Source: Schistosoma mansoni
Taxonomy: Eukaryota > Platyhelminthes > Trematoda > Strigeidida > Schistosomatidae
Assembly: GCF_000237925.1 (NCBI RefSeq)
Contig: NC_031497.1
Location: forward strand, 22,325,249 to 22,389,248
DNA length: 64,000 nt
Direction: 5' to 3'
The translations under genes were made by a program, and so were the position numbers. Below the pieces are notes generated by a model. The model was not told the DNA's origin. It searched no databases and worked only from the letters and a program-made list of their open reading frames with translations. Positions 10,346 through 24,145 of the stretch are shown one piece after another (positions within the stretch are counted from its first letter, which is position 1; the number at the start of each line of letters is the position of its first letter).

Positions 10346-13081
10346 AAGTCGAATTGGTTTTCAATTTCTGGAACTGTTTTACGACTATTTTCATTGAAAA
10401 AAAATCAAAAGTTCAATACATATATTTCTATTGTTTTAAAGCAATATGACGGTATGCATCTTGGTTTCCAAAAGGCTGATTTCTTACTTCAGGTAGTAGA
10501 TCTATGTCAAATGTGTGGAAATGTTATAAGAATCGGCGTCTTGTAACAGTGAAAAGGCACTATTTTATTGCTTACTGGAACAAATATCTTTCTTATCATT
10601 TTTTAAATATTTTACATTATGTAAATTAGAATAAAGTCATTTAGCAGTTAGTTATTTGGATAAATTAATACAAGATAAGGTCATATTAAAGAAAATGCAA
10701 AACGTTGCCAATAGTAATTTAAGATAACTAAAACAAACAAGCCGATATTTAAAATATATATCAAGAAGCCATTTAAGAGTTTATTTATGTAACACCTTTT
10801 GATTGTTTAATTACATTTTCCCATAATTTTAGTCACCCGCTCTGTCACCATAACGATAGCGTATGAACTGCGAAGAAATTATTTTTTTTCTACCGGTAGG
10901 TCATTTGTTAGGTGAGAGTAAAATGAATCGAATAGAAAGTCATGATAATTTTTTAGTGGGAATAGAGTGATATGGTTTGTTATATTTAGTTCCATATCTT
11001 GTAAATCATATTGAACAATGAAACTGTAAAATTTCACTGGTATCAACTTTGTACTCTTTTGTCTAATAGTGAATAAAAGCTCTAAACTGAAGTTGCATTT
11101 TCGAGGAAAAGTGGAACGAGATATCATAGTAAGGTAAAAGAATTTCAAAGTTATTCGAATTGAATAAATATAATGCTAAATGATTCAGAGATCTCTATCA
11201 TCATAGAATAAAATGGGTTGAAAAGCTTTCAAAAATTCTGGAGGACTGAACAATCGTCTTATACCAGTTTATGATTCATTAACATCATATACCTCTGTTA
11301 TTGCACAAAGTGGAGCCCAAAGTGACCAAATACCTCTTAATTTATTAGTTCAGAGTCATTTGGTTCACTTTCAACGTTATTTAATTTGTGATTTAGAGAC
11401 ATTGTCCTTAAATTTTATTAATGACCTGATTTCTATTTGTCTACTTTGTTGATTCTACTTATCACTAAAACGTCAAGAAGTCCATATTGAAGAAAAACAA
11501 TGGGTGTAATACTGTCATTCTCTATTAGTAAGTATTTATTGTATACCTAAATATGTATAGGAACCTTTTAAATGAATAAAGGTTCAATTCGTTCATCGGT
11601 TATTTTGATCAACATGGTAACAAATGACAAAGACAAACTTCAACTCCAAGATAACCTGAATAGCATCAGGGACTAAAATAAATGACACTGGTTTGGTCTG
11701 ATCATCCTATATATATACAGGTAGTCATTAGACTTTTGGAAACTCTGAAGTAACATTTATAACTTTGAAAGTATATGATTCCGAATAAAACCTCTAAATT
11801 AACTTTAATACCTTTAAGATTGTTGGTGATTCGTGTAGATGGATAAAAACCATCACTAAGCTGAGATCTAGAATAATCTATTGTTCACCTTGAAATACAT
11901 AACAGTAAAATCAGAGTGCCTTGGATTACTAAGTGGCTCAGTTTCTCAGGTTCAATTAAATCCTATTTAGCCAATATCAATCAGGAATAATGACTAAGTA
12001 TCATGAAACCAATCAGTAATTTACTAAAATACATTTTAACTATTAAAATGAATATATGACTCAGGGATTATCAAAGACTGATTCTACAAAAATGTTTTAA
12101 AATATTAAATTATATGCTAATAAATCCGAAAAAAGTAGAATATACACTATGAACTCAATATTTGTAGAAGAATAAGCCATTTAATGAATATTATATGAAA
12201 AGACGTCACTAAACATCGTTAAAGTGGTTAGGTTCAAAATGCCAGTTTGAACTAAATGAAGAACAAGTGAAATAAATATCGTTTTCCAATCACTTTTTTT
12301 ATTCATCTTCTTTAGGATTAAGGTGAAGAAGCAAAACGTTTGTGCAACCTTTCAAAGATGATAAATTTCTTATTGATAACCATTTAATAAATACACTAAT
12401 GTTTATTTTAAATCGATAATCTAGTTTACAGGGGAACTCATCATGGTTTATATCTAGATATCTTGGAGATATTAGGTGAAGATAAATATAGTATTTATTT
12501 TGTATACTCCATTACAACATTAAATATAAAATTCAATGAATTCCTAATAATGTTTCATGGACAACAGAAAATGATAAATAGTAAGTGGACATAATTTGAA
12601 TTGTTAATCTGTATCATTTTTATACTAAAAGATTAATCTATATAGTTATGTAGGTGGCCGGATTAAGCCAACTGATGTCTACATTATTTGAGTTTAATGT
12701 ACTGGCAACGCCCAAAATGAATATCAAAAGTGTCATAAATGATTCATGTGATACATACTGAAGGATTCTGAATGTTGGGAAGTTTATAGAAGTTTATAAA
12801 AGCTTCTAGATTCTCTTCTCTTAAAACAATCATACGATACATCATATTTCAAAGAACCATAAGATAAATTGAATTGTTTTTTATTTAAGTAAATCCCCTC
12901 AATAATGAAAGCGAAGATAAACATTATTTCATTAAATTGACTGATTGTAGTTGATTAAAAAGACTATTGATTATATTTTTTAAACAATAAAGTCTCCAAC
13001 GATTTCATTCTCCTAGTTGTACATTCAAAAATTTTATATACCCTTTACAGGGATACTCCATAAAATACATGTTAATGTTAT
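10346..13081. other. unassigned AT-rich sequence
   Basis: Short chance frames only (84 codons at 10292-10546, 89 at 10879-11148), with no motif I recognise. No repeat identified. Confidence 0.35.
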
Positions 13082-13085
13082 ATCT

Positions 13086-13486
13086 TGTTGGTTTTGTGCC
13101 CTATTAATATACAACGTAACGATACCGCCAATTAGAGAACAGAGAATTTTCGACCGGACCAATGACGCATAAAACCCGTACGAGCAGTCTAGAGTCCTTA
13201 TCGGTTCTTATTCCCGCCTAGCCCTGCCTGTTAAGTCCAGAACGGCAATGACAGCCTCTGCGATATGAATCGTATATTTCAGACATACTGGGTTTATATA
13301 CAAACCAAACAGACTATATCGTGCAATAAAATAGAAATAACATTTGTACAAGATTTAGGCAAAAATGGCTGTGAATGTGGGAGACTGTAATTAATAGACT
13401 GGGCATAACTCAAGAATAGTAGATCGTATAATAATAGTTCATATATCAAAATAAAGCTTGTAATAAGAGGAATATAGATATACACA
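13086..13486 (+). mobile_element. Solo LTR of an unidentified LTR retrotransposon
   Basis: A 401-bp block starts TGTTGG and ends TACACA, the TG...CA ends of an LTR. A 4-bp duplication, ATCT, flanks it at 13082-13085 and 13487-13490. A TATA-like TTTATATA lies near 13291 and AATAAA near 13326, in promoter-then-polyA order on the plus strand. No internal coding region adjoins it, so it is a solo fossil, probably left by LTR-LTR recombination. Family not assigned. Confidence 0.7.
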
Positions 13487-13599
13487 ATCTAGCTATTGAA
13501 TGGTTATGCATTAAGAATATACGTATAATATTTTTACATAAATGGTTCTCAAAAGCTACCATTCATAATTATCGCCAGGATAGAACAGTTAATAACTAT

Positions 13600-13861
13600 T
13601 CACTTGGTATTGTTTGTTTGAATTTTCCCATTGATGTTTAGGACTGCGATTGATCAGTCTCTTATTGGCAAGAACGTGACAAGCAAGTGGCTATCAAGAC
13701 TCAGTAGCTGAGTGGATAACACGATGGCATTTGAAGCGAAAGGTACTGGGTTCGAGTCCCAGAGTGAACATCAACTCTGAGATGCAGGTACATCCAGCTG
13801 ACGAGTCCCAAATAGGATGAAACGCGCGTCCTGGATTCCACTACTAGCCACTATCCATCTT
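13600..13861 (+). mobile_element. Family A (Sm-alpha-like) hammerhead SINE, 5'-inverted
   Basis: The family tail in reverse (13600-13668, internally shortened) is joined to a plus-strand tRNA-like region (A box TAGCTGAGTGGATAAC, B box GGTTCGAGTCCC) and a complete hammerhead. A perfect 13-bp duplication, AGTTAATAACTAT, bounds it at 13587-13599 and 13862-13874. The arrangement is that of 5072-5406. Confidence 0.88.
13792..13836 (+). ncRNA. Hammerhead ribozyme, intact core (family A)
   Basis: Stem I AUCCAG/CUGGAU, CUGACGA, stem II GUCC/GGAU with one G-U, GAAA, stem III ACGCGCGU, cleavage after GUC. Confidence 0.87.
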
Positions 13862-13874
13862 AGTTAATAACTAT

Positions 13875-15132
13875 ATTTATAAAAAATGAATATGAACAAA
13901 CAGTAAATGAATAAAACACGCAAAGGATTTTCGGATTTTCCGTGGAAATAAAACCTTGAACTCACATTTTGTTTGCAATTTGTCAGCAGGAATCTCAACT
14001 GAGACTCATGCTCAGTACCTATCGTCTCAAGTATATTCTACCGGTTAAAATTGTATATTACATAGCTAAGCAGTTTCAAATTCAAGGAGAATCTACTAAT
14101 CCCATAAAACAATGCAAAAACTATTTTAATAGACAAGGTCCAAATCGCTAACCAAAAGTTATTGATGCACTGTGATTAGTATGTGTTTCGTAACAAGTAA
14201 TGTAGCAAGAGAGACTTTTGAAGTATTCTTTCGAAACTATACGTCAAAATGAAGATAATTTTTTTCCTATTGCTTATACATTTGATAATGAGAGATGAGA
14301 TTAGAAGAGAAACTATGTTCAGCAATTTATGATGTACTTTATTGTTTTTAAGTGGTGTTTTTCAGTCACATAACAACTATCAAAATAAGGAAAGAGGTTT
14401 GATGAAAACATTTAGGTCAACAATGGATACGCCATATCAGTATGTCGCAGTCAATTGACGTTTGACCTATAATAACTCAATACTTGATCACATTTTCGAA
14501 CTTTATTTCTAAGAAAATGAAAATAATTAAAAGGAGTTCAGTGATTTTTAATTAAGAACATTTTCTAGGATTAGTTGTTGTTTGTTCATGGTAATATTTG
14601 CCCTTTGCTTGTCTTTGAAGTATGCTCTCTGTTCCAATGAACCAAACATCAGATCAATATGAAACAGATTAGTTTTATATATTTGTATTTTATCTCTCAT
14701 AGAATGCTTGGTTGTAATAAACATCAGAAATTTACTGTGTATTCAGTATTATTTTTTCATTTCGTCAAAGATTTAATAAAGTTCGTTTGATAAAACACAT
14801 TTGTTCTATTTATTGTTACGATATCCACCTATCTCGGAGTTTAATAATCATGATTAATGGATTCTCTGTTTTATGACAAAGTGTTCACTAGTTTCAGTCA
14901 GTGTCTATTCAAGTAACTAAATTTAACTAATTTTGTTTTTGATATCAAGTTAGGATGTTACTCTTGTAATATTCTTTGAGTTCATTTTAGTTTTGCAGTC
15001 TGAATGACTAAATATAATCACAAAGCTGATGATGAATTTATTTAGGTAACATTCGAATTGACTCCTATAGAAAAATGACCATGTGTAAAAGAATGAATTC
15101 ATAATAATTAATTAATGGTTGAATTAATGAGT
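13875..15132. other. unassigned AT-rich sequence
   Basis: A 60-codon frame at 13969-14151 has no recognisable motif. No repeat seen. Confidence 0.35.
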
Positions 15133-15483
15133 CGGTTGAAGCTAGACCACCATGGAAAACCTGAAAGTACTGGACGGCCTTTTCATCCTAGTATGGTACT
15201 CCTCAGCAGTGCGCGTTCACGATCCCGCATGCGGGATTCAAACCCAGGATCTTTGGTCTCGCGCGTGAACGATTAACCTTCAGACTACTGGGCTGGCATC
15301 CAACGGCGTTAATGTCTAACTTCCATCGATCCATGAATGACTGCGCAACCATTCATTCGTTGTCTGAAGTAGATACCTGTTTCTACCAGTCACGGACTGG
15401 ACTTCACTGGTCATTGACTCATAAATTAAACTAAAAAATTTACTAAAATCTCCACAAAAACTCCATTCTGACTATAAATTTTA
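15133..15483 (-). mobile_element. Family B SINE, variant subfamily
   Basis: Minus-strand copy with a B box, a hammerhead-like region and a head that differs from most copies (GTAGAAACAGGTATCTACTT, shared with 21050-21070). At the right end the AT-rich tail (AATCTCCACAAAAACTCC) is in plus orientation. The ribozyme has CUGAGGA and GAAA but mismatched stems II and III. Confidence 0.75.
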
Positions 15484-18400
15484 GTTGAAACAAACTCGAA
15501 AATACTTTTTAAAACATTCAGTATTAGTTATGTAGGGTTTTTAACTGAAATATATTTATGCAATTTGAATCTTCCAGTGTTTAAGTGAGTTTCATATGAT
15601 AAATATTTTAAGTAATTATTATCGATAATTTATAGTACATTTTCCAGGTGAAAACTTAGCCACTTAGTTACTGACACAGCTGACAATAAATGTTAGAACA
15701 ATCAGTTTTAGATTGTAAGATTAGATGGCAGGATGATCATGAATACAATATTTCGACTGGTGATTTAATTTAAGTCCTATAAAATTAAGCATTTGCCTCA
15801 AGCATGTCATGTTTAAAGTTTGTTGACGTATTCATCATTTTCTTCTAAATTAGAGCAGTGATAAAAATAAACCATGAAAGTTATCCTTTTATTTTAGTAC
15901 TAATCAATTATTTTATGTGCTACACTTTCCTATAACATATTCTAGGCGAGATTTAAGAACAGTTTAATTCTACTACCAAGAGATATGTTTCGTTCTCTGA
16001 AGCTTTGTTCACTCTTATCGTTATGACTTTTAGAAACTTAGATCACTATAATGTATGAACGCAGTAATTCAGACTTTTGAGACCGCTTTTAAATCTAGTT
16101 TGCATGAGTATGTTACATTATCCAGCTTTGATAACTCGTTTAGCTTAGTTCAAATATCGGTGTAGCAAGCTGAAATTTAGTTCAGAAAGCCTTTTTATAC
16201 TCGTGATAGTTAAGGCATTGCTCCAAATCCTAGTGTCACTAGCCAAGAACTCACATTTTTCGCGCAGTCAGCGAGCGATGGATATCTTCAGTTATAACCT
16301 TAAGACTCTTACAGTCAATGTTAACATTGTAATGATAGGTCCATTTCATCCACATAAATACACATTATCATAAGTATTCATATTGTAGTTTCTTCAATGT
16401 CCACCTCCTAATTTTTAAATTTTTCTCAATTAAAAGTCTTTCTCCAACCATTTCGGGAATGGGTATCACTACTCTGTACTGTTGTTGTTTTTACGGTTTT
16501 TGACTCGTGCATCGTCTAATTCTCCGTTTATAGTGTGGTAATATTGTTTTTCTGCATGAAAGTTGAATGAATTCCTAGCTATGAGTCCTTGATTTATTCA
16601 GAATGATTTCTTGAGCGATATGAAATCTTGATAAAAGTGGTTTATTCTTGGTCTACAGTTTGCTGTGTAAGACCATAGGGGTTGATAAGTTGATGGAAAT
16701 ACTGTCGTTACAAACAAAAGTTGTTAGGCTTTAAGTACTGTTTTTTAATTTTCCCCTCATTTAGTATTAATGACAGTAAAATTATTCCACGTAAAAGCTT
16801 TATTTCCTCCATATGTATCTATCGGTTGACATGCTCTTGCAGACTTGGGTAAATAGGCAGTAATCAGCTCTTGTTTTAAACTCAAATAAGAGAAAATATT
16901 TCAGTGTGTTCTACAAAGATGACAGCAAAGTGATTAAGAGTTCTATCCCTGAACATTCAATCGATTCTAATCACTCCAATAGTCAACAGACTTTTTTAAA
17001 ATGTTGTTTACATAATTCGTCCAAATCTAACAAGATTTCTTCATAATGAACTCCTGAGAAAGCAGAAGCTATTGCTATCCATGAAATAAAGTCAGAACTA
17101 TATACAAACGAGTTATATCTCTTCGTTTTCTTCACTGTGGCCCTACCATTTTTATGATCGCTATTAATATTATTCTTTTATTTTCATTACATTGATTTTA
17201 AGTTTGAAAATATCCTTTTCTCTTTGTATATCTCTCATATCCCCATGATTTTATTCATAAATGCTCCTGATATCATTTGGTTTGATATAACCCATCTGTT
17301 ACTTTTAATTATAGCGACAATAACATTTTAGTTATTTTACTCCATTTACACTATGATTTGGTTTTAAAATAAGAAAGATTGATTCAGCGAGAAGTTCTCT
17401 TTACGGCGAATTCATTTTCAAAGCTGTACGACCGCAATCATATATACTTAGTTTTCAGGATGATAATAATTACAATAATAGTGATAATAAAATTCTGTTA
17501 AACACAGTAACAGTGAGGTAGAATAAACAAAGGTATTAAAACATTATTTTCTATTAGGGAAACTAAATTTTGATTTTACACATCTTTTGTTTTTACATAC
17601 ATAATGTTTTATTGCTATTATTATATTATATATTCTGAAAATAATAATTACAGAATTCATGCCAGTTTACAGGTATGATCAGCTTGATATAAATAGTAAC
17701 ATTAAATGTAAAGAACAAACATGTGCCATAAGATTGTTTTAAGTTTACTAGTTCAAAAATTGTTTAGGTAGTACATTTATGACATGTATTACAGTAATGT
17801 AATGCATCGGCCGAAAGCGTTTAATTCTTCTTCAATGGACATCACGTTGATTTATGAACGGTGGATTTAAGGCCATTTTCTGCACCATAACGAATTAATT
17901 ATAATTAATTACAACTAGTAAAAGTAAAATGGATACAGAGCTCACGGAACAACAAAGCAATAATTACCAAAATATGTCAGTCGGGTCTACCATGATGCAT
18001 GTGTCGTGTGACTCAGTGATATACTGTTCATGTTAGACATTATTCAAATTAGTTAGGGTTGCCAGGGATGTTGTTAACGTAAAGTAACAGCAGGTAGGTG
18101 GTTTCACTTAGTGAACTCAGCAATAAGAATGGCTAAACATTTAAACTTCCTATAATCTTATTTGTGTGATAAGATACACTTACAGGTGCTAGAACATTTA
18201 ATGCATTTTCAGAGGAGCAGTAGGTATCAACGTAGCGAACAAAGAATGTGAGTGATTTTATCTTACGGATAAATTGTGTGGATTATTCTAGAGTCTGGAA
18301 AATTTACAGGTAAAATGGGAAAAATGGTTTATAATGAGTTTGTTTCACTAGTGACAAGGAGTTAGGGATATCGTAATTAGAAGTTTCTGCATATTGAATT

Positions 18401-20878
18401 ACCTGACTGAATGTAAAGGACAGTCTATTAAGTATTTTAAAGAAAAATATTAGATTTATACTGTGTAATCTAGTATTGTAATCTTCCAGTTGTGCCATAA
18501 TTTTATCCACTTTTGGTATGTTCTCGTGAAACCAGTACTTATATATATATATATATATATATATATTGAACAGCTTGATAAGTTTTTTGAAGAGATCCCT
18601 TCGCTGAACTCAGTATTTTTATTGTTTACATGGGAACTATGTGTCATATATATGAAACAGTACTAGTTTCAATACCTCAATCAATCCATAGGAAGTAACA
18701 TCATATCAAAGTAATGAAGAGTTTAAGTTAATCGGTAACACAACAAAAGCTTAGAGGACTCCAATGGTATTTAGATTTTAAGTACAAAGATAAAAGATAG
18801 ACAATTAATGTTTTACCAGTGATTAACATGTATGAAGGAAACGTTAACGACAGTCTTTTTCATTTTTTTCCAATAGCTGTCTCATTTTTTAGCTCCAATG
18901 AAATTTAATGAGTTGAGTAGTGAACTAAAATATTTTCCAATCAACCGATTATGTTTTCATAATGATTCATATTCGTACTATTCTTCCTTGTTTATACACT
19001 TTACAACCAATCATATTTTATCCTCATTTATCAAACAAAATCCGGAAATCAAAGCAACCTTAAATGTAAAACATTGTATAAAATCAATAACTGATTATGC
19101 CAAAAGGTCGGTACTTCCGTTTGTGATCGTTAATTAGATAGAAAATTTATTCGAAAAAAAACTAAAAAGTTTAACCACACTATTTAGTAAACATGAAATA
19201 TTGGGGGATAGGTATAGGGAAAATGGATATTCGTCTATTTAAATCAGTTAATCCTTTATTTATATTTTTAAAATGAAAATTTAATTGGAAACATTTTAAA
19301 TGTTGTTTTTTTTTTCAAAATCAAAGGTTGTGAGATCACTAAAAAAAAGCTTTACAATTAGGCTCTCATTCATGGGACAATAAATGGTATACAAATTGAC
19401 TTAATCCAATTGTTTATAATATCTTATCTGCCAAAAGTTTTTTTTTATTACAAGTAATAAAGAGTTGATTCACCACAGATTGTATATATATTATTCATCA
19501 TTACCATCTTCGAAACGTAAACGCTTCAAATACTTTGAAAAAAAGTGGTTTCCATCGTTACATTATTAATACATACATGTTGAGTTGATATTTTCATGCT
19601 TATCCTAACTGATTCAGCACTTAAGTTGATCAAATAAGTTCATTTTAATTCTCATTGTATGTAAATTGAATGACAGATGCTACGAAAACAGCCTTTTTAA
19701 AGTTTCATAAAGGTCTGAATGAAGTTCAGATTTGAAAATCCAGTTCAGCGATCTCCATTATTTTTATTGATAAACAGGAATTTATTGAGGCCTAAATAAA
19801 TTATTTACCGTTTGTAGGAATCAGTACATAGTGAAATATTGATTAGACTTTTTAATTAGACATTTGGTTATTTAAATGGAGATATACAATGATTATTTTA
19901 GTTACTTAGTTTATAAAATTCACGGATGACCACTTCTCTACAGATATCATGACTTTCACTAATGAATAGCATATGATTTCTATTATTGCTGTCTATTATT
20001 ACTGTCACTATCTATTTAGCAAGGTAGGTCTTTGAAAGATTATAGTTTATGAATAAAATAATCAGAATTGAGGTGACTTTAAGGCTGTGGGGCATATTTG
20101 AATGCTAAAACCACACATACGACTGCCTGACGGCAAATTTCAATGAAGAATTTATAGTTTATCGTACAAAAGGGATGGGAATTCTGAGAAAAACCACTAT
20201 TTATGATTTAGGTTTAAAAACGACCATAGAAAGTGGTAATTATTGAAGTGACTTGGTATTAAGACGTAATCAGTGTTGGAGAATGAAAGTGGCTTGAATG
20301 GGAAAATTTTCTGATCATTCTAGATTAGTAGAGAGTTAAATTTTACTGATTTTTGTGAGTTTAACAATAAAAGGATCAGTTACTCTCACTAATGCTTCCC
20401 TTGACGGTACTGACTTTTAGGCCATACAGTAGTATATGTGCTTCAGCGAGCTATGTTTCGGGAAGATAATGCATTCAAATCTTTTACTTAGAGATATTGA
20501 GAGATTGGTGGAAACCTATAAAACTAATGCCAGGAAACCCAAGTATAGTAGAGAGTGAAATATGGAAGAATAATAGGAAAGTAGACGTTTTAAAGTTTAC
20601 CTAACCGATTTTCGATGTGTGTGATAGAAATTCTTAGAGAGGATACTCTCGAAGAGTCAGCAACCATTAAGCAAAGATTTTGATTTCAATTATCATTGAG
20701 TATGACCAACTTTGTACGACAGTTCCCGCTGACTACTGGATGGCATACAAGTTTTTACAAATATTACGTTACAGTCACTAGTGCACAAAATGCGTTTCAG
20801 ATATCCTACTAATGATGTACATACAAACAACACTGAAATAATGTGGTCGCAGCTTAGATTTTTTCTTTAACGTTATCA
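15484..20878. other. unassigned AT-rich sequence
   Basis: Over 5 kb without a recognised element except the TA tract at 18539-18565. Short frames (for example 79 codons at 18898-19137) look like chance in AT-rich DNA. A small GC-richer patch near 16250-16290 shows no match I know. Confidence 0.35.
18539..18565. repeat. (TA)n microsatellite
   Basis: About 13 TA units. Confidence 0.95.
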
Positions 20879-21340
20879 CGGCTCATCCACGATCCCAAAC
20901 ACGGGATTCGAACCTTGGACCTCGCACGTGAACACCTAACCCCTAGAGCACTGAGCCGGCATCTAACAGTGCTTGCTAGTCACCAGCCTCGTGAGGGAAT
21001 TCTCGGAGTTATAGTCAGAAGCTGTGACCAGTGGAGCTAGTCTGTGTCAGGTAGAGACAGGTATCTACCTCACAAAATGGAAGATAGTTTCGCAATTTCG
21101 TGGATTGGTTTAAGTTAGACATTAACGCCGTTGGATGCCGAACCAGTGGCCTAGAGGCTAAGCGTTTGCTCATGAGACTGAAGATCCGAGGCTCGAATAC
21201 CGGTTGCGTGATCGTGCATGCTCACTGTTGAGGAGTCTTATACTAGGATGAAACGGCAGTCGAGTGCTTACAGATTTCCAATGGTGGTCTAACATTGATT
21301 GATCTATGATGTCGGTTAAAATAGTGTTTACATTGAGTTG
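20879..21340 (+). mobile_element. Family B SINE, head-to-head pair
   Basis: A short minus-strand piece of the tRNA-like region (20879-20978) meets a nearly full plus-strand copy (20979-21340) starting at the head GCTAGTCACCAGCC. The plus copy belongs to the same variant subfamily as 15133-15483. Its hammerhead starts UUGAGGA, so the conserved C3 is lost. Confidence 0.75.
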
Positions 21341-22754
21341 TACTTTAATTAGAAACAAAGTTTGATTATAAACACTTCAAATCCTCAGATTAGTCGATCA
21401 TTTTAATCGAGATTGATAATGACTTGTCTATCTATTTGTTAACCAAGAATTATTCTTTAGTTTCTTTTATCCGAACACTCTTTATCTTCTTACACTACAG
21501 AGATTTTGCTAAAGCTCCGGCTGACTTCACCTTTTAGTCAAAATGCTTTGACGTCATAACTAGGATAATAGTTATCAGTAGAATCTAAAACTTATATTCT
21601 AGTTCATTCAGCACTCAAGGTCAAAGTTACCTGAATTTGTGTTGGTATTGTTAGACTGAGATATTAGTCATCCACTAATTGCTTCAAGTATTAGGTCACT
21701 GTTTGGTTGTTTAACAGATATGGTATTTATTATTACCTGTGTAGGTCCATTCTCTAGGATTAGCGAAGCGAGTGTCATGGAACCAACTGGTACACACTTT
21801 CCAAAGTACAACTTAGACAAACTGACACTTTAGTATAACAACATGTCTATATCCTAGGAGAGACTGGGAAATCCCATGCATTGTCTAAACTCTTGTCACT
21901 AACTGTCACCAGTACCACGTGGAAGTAGTAATTTAATATAGCGATGGCCAGAACCGTTTATTAAGAAGATCGGATCTCATGATGGTAGGAATGGATTGTA
22001 TTCATAAACGTGTCATGCACTTAGTCGTTTATGTTAGTCAATTCAGCTGTATTTTTGATATAATAATAACAACATAGATTAAAGCTGAAAACTGATTTCG
22101 GATAATTTTATTTTTAATTAAATACCTTAACTTTATAAAGCTATGATACTCAGTAAGATGTGACCGTAAACGTTTTGATGGTACTAATAATATCACTTCT
22201 TGTGAACCAGATAATTAAATCGGAGGACTGACATTGATTTTATGATCATATTTAGAAATTGATCTAATTTTGTAGTTGATTTACTCAATGTGCAGATCAT
22301 ATAGACAAATTATAATCTAAAATGTTAATTTTATCGTAGTGTTAATGAATACTAGTAAGCTGGTTGCGGACTGCCTATATAATCAAAAGTAATGAATTAA
22401 AAACTAATTTATATTTATTTTAGACTAATCATCCTGGAACTCACTTTTATAACAACAAAAATCTAATCGACGATAACCAAACAACATAATTTGAAAATGA
22501 TCAATCCAATATATTTTTTCATATTTTAACATTGTCCAATTGACGATAGTACTAAACTTTAAATAATAGGCTATCGGTGAAAACGAGCTTACTTCTAAAA
22601 TCCAGATTCAAATGTGTTGTTTTAATGGAACAATAAAATATGAGAGGACAATAGTTATCCGTTGTTTATTCTGTGTGAATATTTCGATGAAAAATATTAA
22701 AGCTTCTGGAATACTATTATTTACTTGAAGCCATAAGGTTGCATACAATATATT
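21341..22754. other. unassigned sequence
   Basis: A slightly less AT-rich stretch at 21640-21990 has no frame or repeat I can name. The rest is plain AT-rich DNA. Confidence 0.35.
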
Positions 22755-22860
22755 ACTTATAAGGCTATATCGAGGCAATATACACAGTATGCACATATGC
22801 CAATTAGAGACTGATCAATTGCAATCCTAAACATCAATGGGAAGATTCAAACAAATAATA
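22755..22860 (+). repeat. Family A tail fragment
   Basis: Only the tail is present, from AAGGCTATATCGAGGCAATA to the CCTAAACATCAATGGGAAG block. It is strongly 5' truncated, as expected if reverse transcription starts at this end. Confidence 0.75.
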
Positions 22861-23783
22861 CCAACTGAATTGAATATATATTACTTAGATAACTTGTGCT
22901 TCAAGAAAAGGTAAACTTTTAAGTTGAAACACATAACAGAGATTGAAAATATGCAATATATCTACGACATTCTATATTTCTCTCATTTACTGAAACTAAT
23001 TAGGGAGTAAATGAAAACTAGAAATTATTGAATAGAATTTTGTTCTAGTTTATGACATATCAACATTGTAAACCTAATAGCTCTATATGACATTGAATGG
23101 ATGACAGTATATGTTGAAGTCATTAATTTTAGATGATTATGATTTCCAAGAATTTTCAAGCGATAATCAATCTATGACAGGTTTTATCTTCTACAAATTA
23201 CATACAAAAAATCTTATCATAATAGGTTCAATGGATTGTTATTCTTTGTTTACAGTATATTTAATTCAAAGATTATTATTGTTCCTGGAAATAAAAGAAG
23301 AATTCCATTAAAATAAAGAGGGTAATTATTTAATTAATTTTATTTAGCTTTTAATAGAATCTATTGTTTAACTATGACCATCTGTTAGATTAATTCGATG
23401 TTATACAGTGGTAATTTATGTAATATGTTTAATAATAATCACTGTTAGGTTTGTATATCAAAGCTAAAACATACTAAATATCTTAGAAATGAATAGTAGA
23501 ATTTCAATGATACATATATAGTTTTTGGAAGCTATATGAACTAAATAAATTACATTCACTTAATGATAAGAAGGAAAAGAACGATCATACTCATATTATT
23601 TTCATTTTTCTTTTTTCCTTTGAACTTTTCAGTCTTCAATAATAAGGATAGTAAGTTGATGAACCTGTTCGGTTTTTTAAAAAAAATCATGTTCGTCAAT
23701 TTTATTCAAATGTTTGATCATTTTATGCACAATGAATTGTTTTTTTATTTATATAATTAGTGAATGAAGAACATAGTTACTAT
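22861..23783. other. unassigned AT-rich sequence
   Basis: Two short frames (23111-23311, 23563-23760) have low-complexity composition and no motif. Nothing else seen. Confidence 0.35.
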
Positions 23784-24145
23784 TGAATAAGAAAAAGAGA
23801 ATTCAGCGAAGAAAATTTTCATTTCGACGAAATCGTTTGCTTAAGCTGTACGTTCTTGATTAGAATTCAGTCTATTATTATGATCTTTGTGTTTGTCGCT
23901 TTTTCTTTATATTTTTCAATTGGACTATTATCTGACCCATAAATTATTTTCTTCCTTACCCCTAGATTAGTACGTAATCTGATTTATTATTTATTCTTGA
24001 ATCAATTTATAATGCAATCTTTCCCTAGTCTTCTTGTAGACAATATATTTTCCATATAACTACATATACGAATGTACAGCTTAAGTGAATGATTTCGTTG
24101 AAAAGAAAATTTTCTTCGCTGAATTCTCTTTTTCTTATTCAATGA
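23784..24145. mobile_element. MITE-like element with 72-bp terminal inverted repeats
   Basis: The ends 23784-23862 and 24069-24145 are inverted copies, about 90% identical by eye, with the outer motif ATTGAATAAGAAAAAGAG. About 200 bp of non-coding DNA lies between them. A divergent copy sits at 9095-9362. Size, long TIRs and lack of coding fit a non-autonomous DNA transposon. No clear target duplication was found, so the superfamily is open. Confidence 0.75.
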
